From the NCBI RefSeq assembly GCF_001657475.1, contig NZ_LXEY01000018.1, positions 124,001-188,000 on the forward strand: DNA of 64,000 bases, in the 5' to 3' direction. Source of the stretch: Enteractinococcus helveticum. Lineage in GTDB: Bacteria > Actinomycetota > Actinomycetes > Actinomycetales > Micrococcaceae. The notes beneath the pieces were generated by a model. That model saw only the letters and a program-made list of their open reading frames with translations, was not told where the DNA came from and ran no database searches. Position numbers and translations under genes: made by a program. Positions within the stretch are counted from its first letter, which is position 1; each line of letters opens with the position of its first letter. Positions 8,481 to 16,769 of the stretch are shown here, in pieces.

Positions 8481-9791
8481 ATGTTAGGCATGGGTGACAA
8501 CAACCTGGGTAATTTTGTCCGAACGCCATTTTCCTACACCCAAAATCGTCGAACGAAACGTACCATTCGCTGGTCAGCCGTGGGAGCTATCACTGGGGCC
8601 CTGGCAGGCACTGTGCTAGCAGCGATTCCCACGCTTGCGTCCATTTTTGCTCGTACGGTGGTCACTCCGGAGCCACATCCGGCAGAAGATGTTCGCATCT
8701 ATCGGTATCGGCCTTCCACCGATGACAGGACTCCGGATCTCGTTGACCTTGCGATTACGAATCAGACCACCGTGCGCGGGCAATATGCCTTGGTCTTTCA
8801 CGAGAGCCAAGGGGTAGCTCGCATCGGTGAGGTCGTGTCAATCGATCGTAAGCAACAAATTGTCACGCGGCAGGTAGAAGAAATTTACAGTGGTGACCTG
8901 TCCCAAGCCGTACGCGGTCGCTGGGCGGGGTTCGTGTGGCCTACGCCGCGAGCAGCGGGTTACACGTCCCAAGATGTATGGATTCCGGTAGACAACGGTC
9001 TCGCCCCGGCATGGTTTATTCCGTCTAGTCGTCAAACGCAGTTCCATGATACGTGGATGATTACCGTTCACGGGCGAGGTTCTAAACGCAACGAAGGATT
9101 GCGGATGATGGGCATTGCTCAACGGATGGGTATGCCAGGATTATTAGTGTCTTACCGCAACGACGGTGAAGCACCGGATGCTCGGGACAAACGCTACGGG
9201 CTGGGGGCCACCGAGTGGCCGGACATTGAGGCTGCAATCTTATATGCACTCAATAACGGTGCAACATCTGTTGTCCTGGCTGGATACTCTATGGGGGCGG
9301 CGGTCAGCTTACAGCTAGCTCAACGCTCCTCACTGGCCCGTTACGTTCAAGGGCTTGTGCTGATCGGTCCGGTTATTGATTGGTTAGATGTGTTGCGTCA
9401 TCAAGCTCGGGTCAATCGACTGCCCCATCCGGCCGGCAAATTAGGGCGCTGGCTGATCGAATCACCCTGGGGACGCACCATCACAGGACTGGCAGCCCCG
9501 CTAGATTTTCGTCAGCTCGATTGGGTCAGCCGCTCCGGTGATATCACCCACCCCATCTTGATACTGCATTCCCAAGACGACGACTTTGTCCCGATTGGTC
9601 CGTCGGAAAAATTAGCGCATAAGAACCGTCGTCTTGTCAGCCTGATTCGATTCCAGCAGGCTCGTCACACGCGAGAGTGGAATGTTGATCCAGTACGGTT
9701 TGAATCAGCCGTATTGACCTGGTTGCATGTTTTACTCAATGGGATCTCCCCTTCGCGGCTCAGCCTGGCAGGCACAACACCTGCTGAATAA
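8481..9791 (+). CDS. Membrane-anchored alpha/beta hydrolase
   Basis: A 436-residue protein with one N-terminal membrane helix (about residues 30-52, SAVGAITGALAGTVLAAIP) and an extracytoplasmic alpha/beta-hydrolase domain. The nucleophile elbow is GYSMG with Ser270; the acid is probably in HSQDDDFVP and the histidine in QQARHTREW near the C-terminus. It is likely a serine esterase or peptidase of the BEM46/FrsA-like type; the substrate is unknown. The frame is open from TTG 8400, but ATG 8481 (or 8490) fits the onset of family-like sequence; neither has a strong ribosome binding site. Confidence 0.8.
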   Translation: MLGMGDNNLGNFVRTPFSYTQNRRTKRTIRWSAVGAITGALAGTVLAAIPTLASIFARTVVTPEPHPAEDVRIYRYRPSTDDRTPDLVDLAITNQTTVRGQYALVFHESQGVARIGEVVSIDRKQQIVTRQVEEIYSGDLSQAVRGRWAGFVWPTPRAAGYTSQDVWIPVDNGLAPAWFIPSSRQTQFHDTWMITVHGRGSKRNEGLRMMGIAQRMGMPGLLVSYRNDGEAPDARDKRYGLGATEWPDIEAAILYALNNGATSVVLAGYSMGAAVSLQLAQRSSLARYVQGLVLIGPVIDWLDVLRHQARVNRLPHPAGKLGRWLIESPWGRTITGLAAPLDFRQLDWVSRSGDITHPILILHSQDDDFVPIGPSEKLAHKNRRLVSLIRFQQARHTREWNVDPVRFESAVLTWLHVLLNGISPSRLSLAGTTPAE

Positions 9792-9869
9792 CGGCTAAAC
9801 CTCTATACTGGGAGGCATTCAATCTACCCCTGACGCCCGTTGTGTTAAACGGGAGAGGAGTTCACTACA

Positions 9870-10631
9870 GTGGCAGGTCACTCAAAATGGCATACAACGA
9901 AGCATAAGAAAGCCGCGCTGGACGCCAAACGCGCCAAAATGTATGCCACCCACATCAAGGCTATTGAAGTTGCTGCTCGGGCCGGTGGGGCCGACCTGGA
10001 CGGAAACCCTGCGCTAGAGGTGGCGGTTACCAAGGCCAAGAAACAATCTGTCCCCAATGACAATATCGATCGGGCTATTAAGCGCGGCGCCGGGTTGACC
10101 GGTGAAGTCGTTGACTATGTCGAAATCATGTATGAAGTTCGTGGTCCGGTAGGATCTGCGCTGCTCATCGAATGTCTGACCGATAACCGAAACCGTGCCG
10201 CGTCTGAAGTACGAGCCACCGTTACTCGTAATGGCGGACAAATGGCTGACCCTGGGTCCGTCGCCTTTATGTTTGAACGCCGTGGAGTGGTCCGAGTACC
10301 GGCAGAAAACAATGAAGAAGACGACGTCATGATGGCAGTTATCGAAGCTGGCGCCGAAGAAATCGTTCGCTCAGGTACGGCATTTGAAATTATTTCCGAT
10401 CCATCAGATGTACAAAGCGTCTCAAAAGCTCTTGATGATGCAGCCATCGAATACGAATCTGATGATGTGGAATTCTATGCGGAGATGAAAGTTGAACTGG
10501 ATGCGAAAGCAGCGAGCTCCTTCGTGCAACTTTGGGACGCCGTTGAAGAACTCGATGACGTGCAAAACGTTTATACCAACGTCGAAATCTCTGCTGAGGT
10601 GCTTGAAGAAATGGCAGCCCAGGACGCCTAA
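9870..10631 (+). CDS. yebC: YebC/PmpR family protein
   Basis: A 253-residue cytosolic protein with the family's opening [20 protein letters not shown]. YebC proteins have been described as transcription regulators and, more recently, as ribosome-associated factors helping translation of proline stretches; which applies here cannot be told. The three-domain length is normal. GTG 9870 follows GAGAGGAG with a rather long nine-base spacer. The stop codon is immediately followed by the ruvC start, which makes yebC the first gene of the Holliday-junction operon, as is usual in actinobacteria. Confidence 0.96.
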   Translation: MAGHSKWHTTKHKKAALDAKRAKMYATHIKAIEVAARAGGADLDGNPALEVAVTKAKKQSVPNDNIDRAIKRGAGLTGEVVDYVEIMYEVRGPVGSALLIECLTDNRNRAASEVRATVTRNGGQMADPGSVAFMFERRGVVRVPAENNEEDDVMMAVIEAGAEEIVRSGTAFEIISDPSDVQSVSKALDDAAIEYESDDVEFYAEMKVELDAKAASSFVQLWDAVEELDDVQNVYTNVEISAEVLEEMAAQDA

Positions 10632-11273
10632 GTGACCAATCGACGTGTCCATACAAAAACAGCCGCCGGGATACTGCGTGTCATCGCCGTTGACCCGGGG
10701 CTGACGCGCTGCGGTATTGCAGTCGTCGACATCGCTGCGAATCGCAGCGCGCAGCTCGTTGATGTGACCGTGGTAGGAAGTCCAGGTACGGAATCTATAG
10801 GTCATCGGTTGTCAGTTATCGACCGAGCCATGGATGAATGGCTTGTGAAGTATCAGCCGGACCACCTTGCGGTCGAGCGAATGTTTGCCCAGCATAATAC
10901 CCCGACGGTGATGGGCACAGCCCAAGCCTCTGGTGTGGCTATTGCTGCGGCGGCTCGCAAAGACATTCCTACCGCACTATTGACGCCTTCTGAGGTCAAA
11001 GCTGCAGTGACCGGTTCGGGCAGTGCAGATAAGCAACAAGTTACTGCCATGGTGACTCGCATATTGAATCTCGAAACCCCTCCGAAGCCTGCCGATGCAG
11101 CTGATGCCATTGCGGTGGCTATTGCACACGCGTGGCGTGGGGGACTCTTTGGTCGAGGCCTAGACACGGGCAAACTAACCAGTCCAGCAAGAAAATCTAG
11201 ATTCGAGAACAAACCTGCGAATTTGACGCCTGCTCAGAAGCTGTGGCTGGCAGCTGAAAAACGAGCGAAATAG
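10632..11273 (+). CDS. ruvC: Holliday junction endodeoxyribonuclease RuvC
   Basis: The 213-residue resolvase cuts four-way DNA junctions that RuvAB has branch-migrated. The acidic catalytic residues are visible: Asp21 ([10 protein letters not shown]), Glu82 (AVERMF), Asp155 and Asp158 (ADAADAI). About 14 residues precede the usual core start and a 40-residue basic tail follows it. GTG 10632 begins on the base after the yebC stop; AGGA at 10621 serves as ribosome site. It is expressed with yebC; ruvA begins 81 bases later. Confidence 0.95.
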   Translation: MTNRRVHTKTAAGILRVIAVDPGLTRCGIAVVDIAANRSAQLVDVTVVGSPGTESIGHRLSVIDRAMDEWLVKYQPDHLAVERMFAQHNTPTVMGTAQASGVAIAAAARKDIPTALLTPSEVKAAVTGSGSADKQQVTAMVTRILNLETPPKPADAADAIAVAIAHAWRGGLFGRGLDTGKLTSPARKSRFENKPANLTPAQKLWLAAEKRAK

Positions 11274-11354
11274 GCCTCGAGCCGCCGCCACGACCACAGT
11301 CAAGGCGTATAATCACGTGAAAATGATGGTGGATAGCCGTCAGAGGGAGAGCAT

Positions 11355-11987
11355 ATGATCTCGTCGCTAACCGGCGAAATCCAACATATTGGGACCGATA
11401 ATGCCGTGATACAGGTTGCCGGCGTCGGCTACGTTTTTTCGGCTAGTCCCAACACTCTGTCGGCACTACGGCTCGGCAGCGAAGTTACGGTTCAAACATT
11501 GCTGATGATCCGTGACGACAACCCAGTCCTTTTCGGATTTGGTACCGCCGATGAACGTGAGATCTTCGAGACGATGATGACCGTCTCAGGCATCGGGCCG
11601 CGAATCGCGTTAGCGGTGTTGTCCGTTTTTGACCCCGATGAGGTCCGACAGCACATCGATCAACAAGACGATAAAGCCTTTACCAAGGTTCCGGGCATCG
11701 GGCCGAAGTCTGCACGGCGGATCATACTTGAACTGTCTGGCAAACTTGTCCCACGGGATGAGCCAGATCAGCCTTCGACAACAACTAGCCGTAGTAAAGA
11801 GCCAGCATGGAAAGATCAAGTCCAACAGGCGCTTATTGGTCTTGGCTGGAACGAAAAAGATGCGCTGAAGGGTATTGCCAACGCGTTGGAAACGAATCCA
11901 GATCTGGCAGAATCCCCTGACGTTTCAGCTGCTCTGCGCGCAACCCTACAAAATCTTGGCGAAGGCCAAAGAAGGCAACGGCTCTAA
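11355..11987 (+). CDS. ruvA: Holliday junction branch migration protein RuvA
   Basis: A 210-residue DNA-binding subunit that forms tetramers on four-way junctions and loads RuvB. It has the N-terminal OB fold (1-64), two helix-hairpin-helix motifs (VSGIGPRIAL near 76 and VPGIGPKSARR near 112), an acidic linker and the RuvB-binding C-terminal domain (about 150-205). ATG 11355 follows GAGGGAGA. The stop is three bases before the ruvB ATG. Confidence 0.96.
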   Translation: MISSLTGEIQHIGTDNAVIQVAGVGYVFSASPNTLSALRLGSEVTVQTLLMIRDDNPVLFGFGTADEREIFETMMTVSGIGPRIALAVLSVFDPDEVRQHIDQQDDKAFTKVPGIGPKSARRIILELSGKLVPRDEPDQPSTTTSRSKEPAWKDQVQQALIGLGWNEKDALKGIANALETNPDLAESPDVSAALRATLQNLGEGQRRQRL

Positions 11988-11990
11988 TTC

Positions 11991-13157
11991 ATGACAGACT
12001 CAAGTTTCTCCCCGCACAATGAAGATCGGATCGTGACCGGTAACGCGTCCACCGAGGAACGCGAAGTCGAAGCCGCCTTGCGACCCAAAAACCTTGCGGA
12101 TTTCGTGGGGCAACACCGCGTTAGACAACAACTAGCTCTCGTGTTAGAAGCAGCCAAGCTCCGAGGCGCAACCGCAGATCACATTCTGTTGTCTGGTCCT
12201 CCCGGCTTGGGCAAAACGACGCTGTCGATGATTGTGGCCGAGGAAATGGGCGCACCGTTGCGAATCTCCTCTGGACCAGCGATCCAACACTCTGGTGACT
12301 TAGCCGCCATCTTGTCTTCGCTGACGGAAGGCGAAGTGCTCTTCCTGGATGAAATCCACCGCATGTCTCGACCAGCGGAAGAAATGCTCTATATGGCAAT
12401 GGAAGATTTCAGGGTCGATATTGTGGTGGGGAAAGGCGCAGGCGCGACGTCTATTCCACTTGAATTGCCCCCTTTTACCATTGTTGGCGCAACCACTCGA
12501 GCGGGCTTGCTGCCGGCTCCGTTGCGGGATCGTTTTGGCTTCACCGGACATTTAGACTTTTATTCGACCGAAGAGCTCGAAATGGTGATTCGTCGATCTG
12601 CGGCCATGCTGGATATGAGTCTGACCAATGAGGCGTTTACAGAGATTGCCTCCCGTTCTCGTGGCACCCCGAGAATCGCTAACAGGCTATTACGCAGGGT
12701 CCGCGACTGGGCGCTCGTCAATAGCTTGGCTTCAGTGGACGCACGCGCAGCGGCTTCTGCCTTAGAAATGTATGAAGTTGATTCTCGTGGGCTGGACCGA
12801 CTCGATAGGTCGGTGCTGGATGCCCTGTGCACGAAGTTCAATGGGGGACCGGTAGGGCTGTCAACGCTTGCCATCGCCGTCGGAGAAGAAATTGAAACTG
12901 TTGAGACCGTGGCAGAACCATATCTCGTACGGGAAGGTCTGTTAGGTCGGACTCCCCGGGGGCGGATCGCTATGCCGGCTGCGTGGGAACATCTTGGCCT
13001 TAAGCCTCCCGAGGATACTGCCTCAGAAAGTCTGTGGTCGCTGTTGCCGGAAGGTACGGCTCGTGAGCCAGAAGTTGATGGGCACCATGACGTACCAGAA
13101 AACTACATGCCGCAGGAAGATACAGAAGGAATGCTATTTTTTGATGACCGAGACTGA
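11991..13157 (+). CDS. ruvB: Holliday junction branch migration helicase RuvB
   Basis: The hexameric AAA+ motor of branch migration. Walker [11 protein letters not shown] is at 69-78, Walker [10 protein letters not shown] near 115, sensor 1 ATTRAGLL near 169, followed by the arginine finger region LRDRFGF and the winged-helix domain (about 265-335). At 388 residues it is some 40 longer than most RuvB proteins; the extra C-terminal tail (about 345-388) is acidic and low in complexity. It overlaps no gene; 170 bases separate it from yajC. Confidence 0.97.
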   Translation: MTDSSFSPHNEDRIVTGNASTEEREVEAALRPKNLADFVGQHRVRQQLALVLEAAKLRGATADHILLSGPPGLGKTTLSMIVAEEMGAPLRISSGPAIQHSGDLAAILSSLTEGEVLFLDEIHRMSRPAEEMLYMAMEDFRVDIVVGKGAGATSIPLELPPFTIVGATTRAGLLPAPLRDRFGFTGHLDFYSTEELEMVIRRSAAMLDMSLTNEAFTEIASRSRGTPRIANRLLRRVRDWALVNSLASVDARAAASALEMYEVDSRGLDRLDRSVLDALCTKFNGGPVGLSTLAIAVGEEIETVETVAEPYLVREGLLGRTPRGRIAMPAAWEHLGLKPPEDTASESLWSLLPEGTAREPEVDGHHDVPENYMPQEDTEGMLFFDDRD

Positions 13158-13252
13158 GTGACATAACATTCACCGGTTACCGCTGGGTAGCGACATGAAA
13201 TTCACGCTATTTAAGTCAGGCCATTAGGATAGGCTCAGACATTGTGTGTAAT

Positions 13253-13268
13253 TGCCGTAAGACCGGCA
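13253..13268 (+). terminator. Weak hairpin with T-run after ruvB
   Basis: TGCCG (13253-13257) pairs with CGGCA (13264-13268) and is followed by GTTTTCC. The stem is only five pairs, so termination here is doubtful, but it marks the boundary between the ruv and sec groups. Confidence 0.3.
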
Positions 13269-13327
13269 GTTTTCCGTGAGTGCATAGCCCTGCACTGTAT
13301 GACGACAAGATAGTTGGTAGATGATTA

Positions 13328-13786
13328 ATGACCCATAACGCTGAATTCGCCACCGTTATCGCACAAGCCGAAGGCGGCCAAGAAGGCGGTTCGAGCATGT
13401 TCATGCTCCTCATGTTGGCAGTACTTGGTTTGCTGTTCTTCATGATGATCCGCCGTAGCCGTAAAGCTATGAAAACTCAACAACAACAGCGCGCCTCGAT
13501 GGAACCCGGCATGCAGGTCATGACTACGTTCGGACTCTACGGAACCATCATCGAAGTTGATCGTGATGACAATAAAGCCGTCATCGAACTGTCTCCGGGA
13601 CACTTTGCGACTGTTCACCTTCAAGCGATCGGACAGGTCGTTGAGGAAACGAACGCTGAGGAACTTCCTGAATCTGATATCACCGTCGATGATATTCCAG
13701 ATTACCCAGAGCAAGCTTCGCCGGACACTCCAGATACCGATTACGGTTCAGAATACAAAGACCCGCGCGACGACCGCGACCGCTAA
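13328..13786 (+). CDS. yajC: Preprotein translocase subunit YajC
   Basis: A 152-residue accessory subunit of the Sec translocase, which associates with SecD and SecF. One membrane helix is visible at about 22-42 (MFMLLMLAVLGLLFFMMI), followed by the basic RRSRKAM and the conserved cytoplasmic domain with MQVMTTFGLYGTI. The acidic tail (from about 105) is longer than in enterobacteria. The ATG has only weak ribosome-site sequence (TTGGTAG). It lies 56 bases upstream of secD in the usual order. Confidence 0.93.
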   Translation: MTHNAEFATVIAQAEGGQEGGSSMFMLLMLAVLGLLFFMMIRRSRKAMKTQQQQRASMEPGMQVMTTFGLYGTIIEVDRDDNKAVIELSPGHFATVHLQAIGQVVEETNAEELPESDITVDDIPDYPEQASPDTPDTDYGSEYKDPRDDRDR

Positions 13787-13842
13787 GCCCGGCAGTAACA
13801 GTTCCTCCTTGTCAAATAACATATTGAAAGCCCGTTATATCC

Positions 13843-15582
13843 ATGGCGTCTAAGAACCCACAGTCCCGTGCTCGACGTTCGCTGGCATGGTTGACAGCAA
13901 TAATTGTTGGCCTGGGTGTCATCATGGGCATTGGCATTGCCACCAACAATTCCAATGGTCTACCGCTGCTGGCCCTAGATCTCGAGGGCGGTACCCAAAT
14001 GGTTCTGTCCCCAGAAACGTCGACGGGCGAAGCGGTTACCTCCGAACAAATGAACCAGGCCGTTGAAATTATTCGTCAACGTGTCGATGGTTCCGGTGTT
14101 TCAGAGGCCGAAATTAATACACAAGGTGACAACAATGTTGTTGTCTCTATGCCTGGCACTCCGGATGCCCAGACCCGCGAATTGATCCAGGCCTCAGCCA
14201 ACATGGAATTCCGGTCGGTTCTCACCTCCGGACCGTTCCAGGCCACTCCCGAAGAAGAACGCCTCGATATTTCTGAAATTCGAGAACCCGAGGCGACCCC
14301 TGAGAACGGCTCTGATCCGAATTGGATTACTCCCGAAGTCTATGACGAGTTCCAAAGCACAGACTGTACGGCCCCGGAAGCTGGACAGGTGCGTGACGAC
14401 CTACCGGCAGACGAGGCAGTTGTAGCGTGTGACTTCAGCACGCAAACCAAATACATTCTGGGACCCCTTGAAATTTCCGGCGACGAGATCGATTCCGCCG
14501 AGCACGGGATGGCTTCGACCCCAACAGGTGTTTCTTCCAATCAGTGGGTCGTAAACATCAGCTTTGAGGATGAGGGTGCGGAAAAGTTCCGTGAAATCAC
14601 CCAGCGACTGACTGGCATGAGTTCGCCGCAGAACCAGTTCGCGATTCTGCTCGATGGCCAGATTGTGTCTGCACCTGCCTCGCAGGCCGTCATTCTTGAC
14701 GGCCAAGCGCAGATTTCTGGCAACTTTACAGAAGAAACTGCAGCGCAGCTTGCTGAACAGCTCCAATATGGTTCGCTGCCTATCTCCTTTGAAGTTGAAT
14801 CAGAGCAACAGATTTCAGCCACGCTGGGTCAAGATCAGCTGTTCTGGGGACTGATCGCAGGTCTGATTGGTCTCGCACTGGTTGCGATTTATCAGTTCTT
14901 CCAATACCGTGCCCTCGGTCTGGTCACTCTGACATCCATCGTCATTATGGGCATTTTGACCTATCAAGCCATTGTCTTACTGGGCTGGTCTGATAACTAT
15001 CGCCTGTCACTGGCGGGGATCGCGGGTATCATCGTCTCGATTGGTCTGACCGCGGACTCGTTTATTGTGTATTTCGAACGTATTAAAGACGAAATGCGCA
15101 ACGGTAGACCGTTCGAGGCCGCCGTTAACTATGGGTGGGATCGAGCCAAACGAACCATTACCGTTTCCAAGCTGGTCAACATCCTTGCGTCAGTAGTGCT
15201 GTTCTTCGTGGCAGTAGGTAACGTTAGAGGATTTGCCTTCACTCTCGGACTGACCTCGATCGCCGACCTCATTGTGGTGTACATGTTCACCCACCCGGTC
15301 ATGCAACTGCTTGCCAAGACGAGATTCTTCGCATCAGGACACCCGATGTCGGGTATGGATCCGTCGCTTCTAGGCCAAAAACCCTTATATCAGGGGGCAG
15401 GACGAATTCGTGAGTTCCGTCCCGAACAAGAAGTCGTTGAAGTTCGGGCCAAGAAAAGCAAACGGTCTGGCAAAGAAGCTGCACGGCGTCAGACAATTGC
15501 CGAACGCCGTGCAGCAGAGCGTGAAGCAGCGCTGCAATCATCCAGAACATCAGATAGCGAGCCTGCACAGGAGGACTCATGA
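13843..15582 (+). CDS. secD: Protein translocase subunit SecD
   Basis: With SecF this membrane protein uses the proton gradient to pull exported proteins out of SecYEG. The 579-residue protein has a first membrane helix at about 13-34, the D1 signature LALDLEGGTQMVL (near 45), a large extracytoplasmic domain with an actinobacterial insertion (about 130-200), and five more helices from about 330 to 500 (including IVSIGLTADSFIVYFERIKDE). The charged tail after 530 is rich in Arg and Glu. ATG 13843; its stop overlaps the secF start by four bases. Confidence 0.95.
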   Translation: MASKNPQSRARRSLAWLTAIIVGLGVIMGIGIATNNSNGLPLLALDLEGGTQMVLSPETSTGEAVTSEQMNQAVEIIRQRVDGSGVSEAEINTQGDNNVVVSMPGTPDAQTRELIQASANMEFRSVLTSGPFQATPEEERLDISEIREPEATPENGSDPNWITPEVYDEFQSTDCTAPEAGQVRDDLPADEAVVACDFSTQTKYILGPLEISGDEIDSAEHGMASTPTGVSSNQWVVNISFEDEGAEKFREITQRLTGMSSPQNQFAILLDGQIVSAPASQAVILDGQAQISGNFTEETAAQLAEQLQYGSLPISFEVESEQQISATLGQDQLFWGLIAGLIGLALVAIYQFFQYRALGLVTLTSIVIMGILTYQAIVLLGWSDNYRLSLAGIAGIIVSIGLTADSFIVYFERIKDEMRNGRPFEAAVNYGWDRAKRTITVSKLVNILASVVLFFVAVGNVRGFAFTLGLTSIADLIVVYMFTHPVMQLLAKTRFFASGHPMSGMDPSLLGQKPLYQGAGRIREFRPEQEVVEVRAKKSKRSGKEAARRQTIAERRAAEREAALQSSRTSDSEPAQEDS

Positions 15583-16604
15583 GTCGCTTAGCAACCTGGG
15601 GTAACGAACTCTATGCGGGCAAAAAATCATACCCGTTTGTCCAGAAATGGAAAACCTGGTTTGTCGTTGCATTGATCCTTTTGGTCGTGGCCGGGGGCAT
15701 TACCGCACTTCGCGGGGGCTTCAACCTTGGTATCGAATTTCGCGGAGGTTCTGAATTCACCGTATCGGCCGTAGAAAATACTGATCCATCGATTGGTGAA
15801 CAAGCCGTCTCGGAAGTTCTGCCAGACGTCGAAGCTACAGCTACCACCATCGCGCCGGGAACAATCCGCGTTCAAACCGCTGAATTATCTGACGATCAAA
15901 CATTACAGGTCGCCACGAATCTTCAAGAAGGCTACAGCGTTGCTCCAGAACAGGTGACGTCGAACTTTGTCGGACCGACCTGGGGTGAGGCCGTATCGCA
16001 GCAGATGCTGATTGGCCTGATCGTGTTCCTGGTACTGGTCGCACTGTATTTAGCGATCTATTTCCGAACCTGGAAAATGTCAGCTGCGGCCATCGTTGGC
16101 CTGATGTATGTTGTCGCACTGACTGTTGGTATTTACGGGGCAGTGGGCTTTGAAGTAACGCCACCAGCTATTATCGGTTTTCTGTTGATTCTGTCCTATT
16201 CGCTGTATGACACCGTCGTGGTGTTCGATAAGATTCGCGAAAATACCCAAAACCTCGACGAGGACAGGAGGCGGACCTTTGATGAGCTGGTTAACCTAGC
16301 CGTCAACCAAACATTGGTTCGCTCGATTACGACCTCCATCGTGGGTATTTTGCCGGTGGGGTCCATCCTGTTCATCGGTGCAGGACTGCTTGGTGCAGGA
16401 ACACTTCGCGATATTTCATTGTCGATCTTCGTTGGCATCATCGTTGGCACTGTCGCCACACTGTTTATCCAGGCGCCACTGTATGCGCTGTTCCGGAGAA
16501 ACGAAGAAGCCATCCAAGACCGTGATGCCAGAATTCTACGTCGCCGGGGTTCACAAGAACCGCAGGGCGAGGATGTTGAAACTGCGGCGTCGTCGCAGAA
16601 GTAG
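15579..16604 (+). CDS. secF: Protein translocase subunit SecF
   Basis: The partner of SecD, 341 residues. Membrane helix 1 is at about 27-47, followed by GFNLGIEFRGGSEF (the SecF version of the D1 signature) and helices from about 143 to 310 with LILSYSLYDTVVVFDKIREN. ATGA overlaps the secD stop, indicating translational coupling, behind an AGGAGG site (15570-15575). A strong hairpin follows the gene and probably ends the yajC-secD-secF transcript. Confidence 0.95.
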   Translation: MSRLATWGNELYAGKKSYPFVQKWKTWFVVALILLVVAGGITALRGGFNLGIEFRGGSEFTVSAVENTDPSIGEQAVSEVLPDVEATATTIAPGTIRVQTAELSDDQTLQVATNLQEGYSVAPEQVTSNFVGPTWGEAVSQQMLIGLIVFLVLVALYLAIYFRTWKMSAAAIVGLMYVVALTVGIYGAVGFEVTPPAIIGFLLILSYSLYDTVVVFDKIRENTQNLDEDRRRTFDELVNLAVNQTLVRSITTSIVGILPVGSILFIGAGLLGAGTLRDISLSIFVGIIVGTVATLFIQAPLYALFRRNEEAIQDRDARILRRRGSQEPQGEDVETAASSQK

Positions 16605-16626
16605 TCGCTCCACGGCCGATTACCTG

Positions 16627-16670
16627 GTGTCCTATAGCCTCGAACCGGAGGTTATAGGACACTGTGGTTT
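16627..16670 (+). terminator. Terminator after secF
   Basis: A 15-base stem (16627-16641 with 16648-16662, one G-U pair) with a six-base loop, followed by TGTGGTTTT. It begins 22 bases after the secF stop and separates the sec genes from rel. Confidence 0.75.
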
Positions 16671-16700
16671 TAAGCTGATATGTTCGAATCCATCAATTAA

Positions 16701-16723
16701 GTGTCACCAAAGGTTTATGACAC
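16701..16723 (+). repeat. Inverted repeat upstream of rel
   Basis: GTGTCA (16701-16706) and TGACAC (16718-16723) form a perfect 6-bp inverted repeat with an 11-base centre, about 47 bases before the likely rel start. The geometry (17-bp centre to centre) would suit a dimeric regulator, but no factor can be named. Confidence 0.35.
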
Positions 16724-16769
16724 ACTAAGCTAGGTGACTAGATCGAAGTTCATGGTAAGGGGAGGGTTT

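Noticed and set aside
16675-16695. GTTCGAATCC resembles a tRNA T-loop.
   Set aside because: No acceptor, D or anticodon stem can be built around it.
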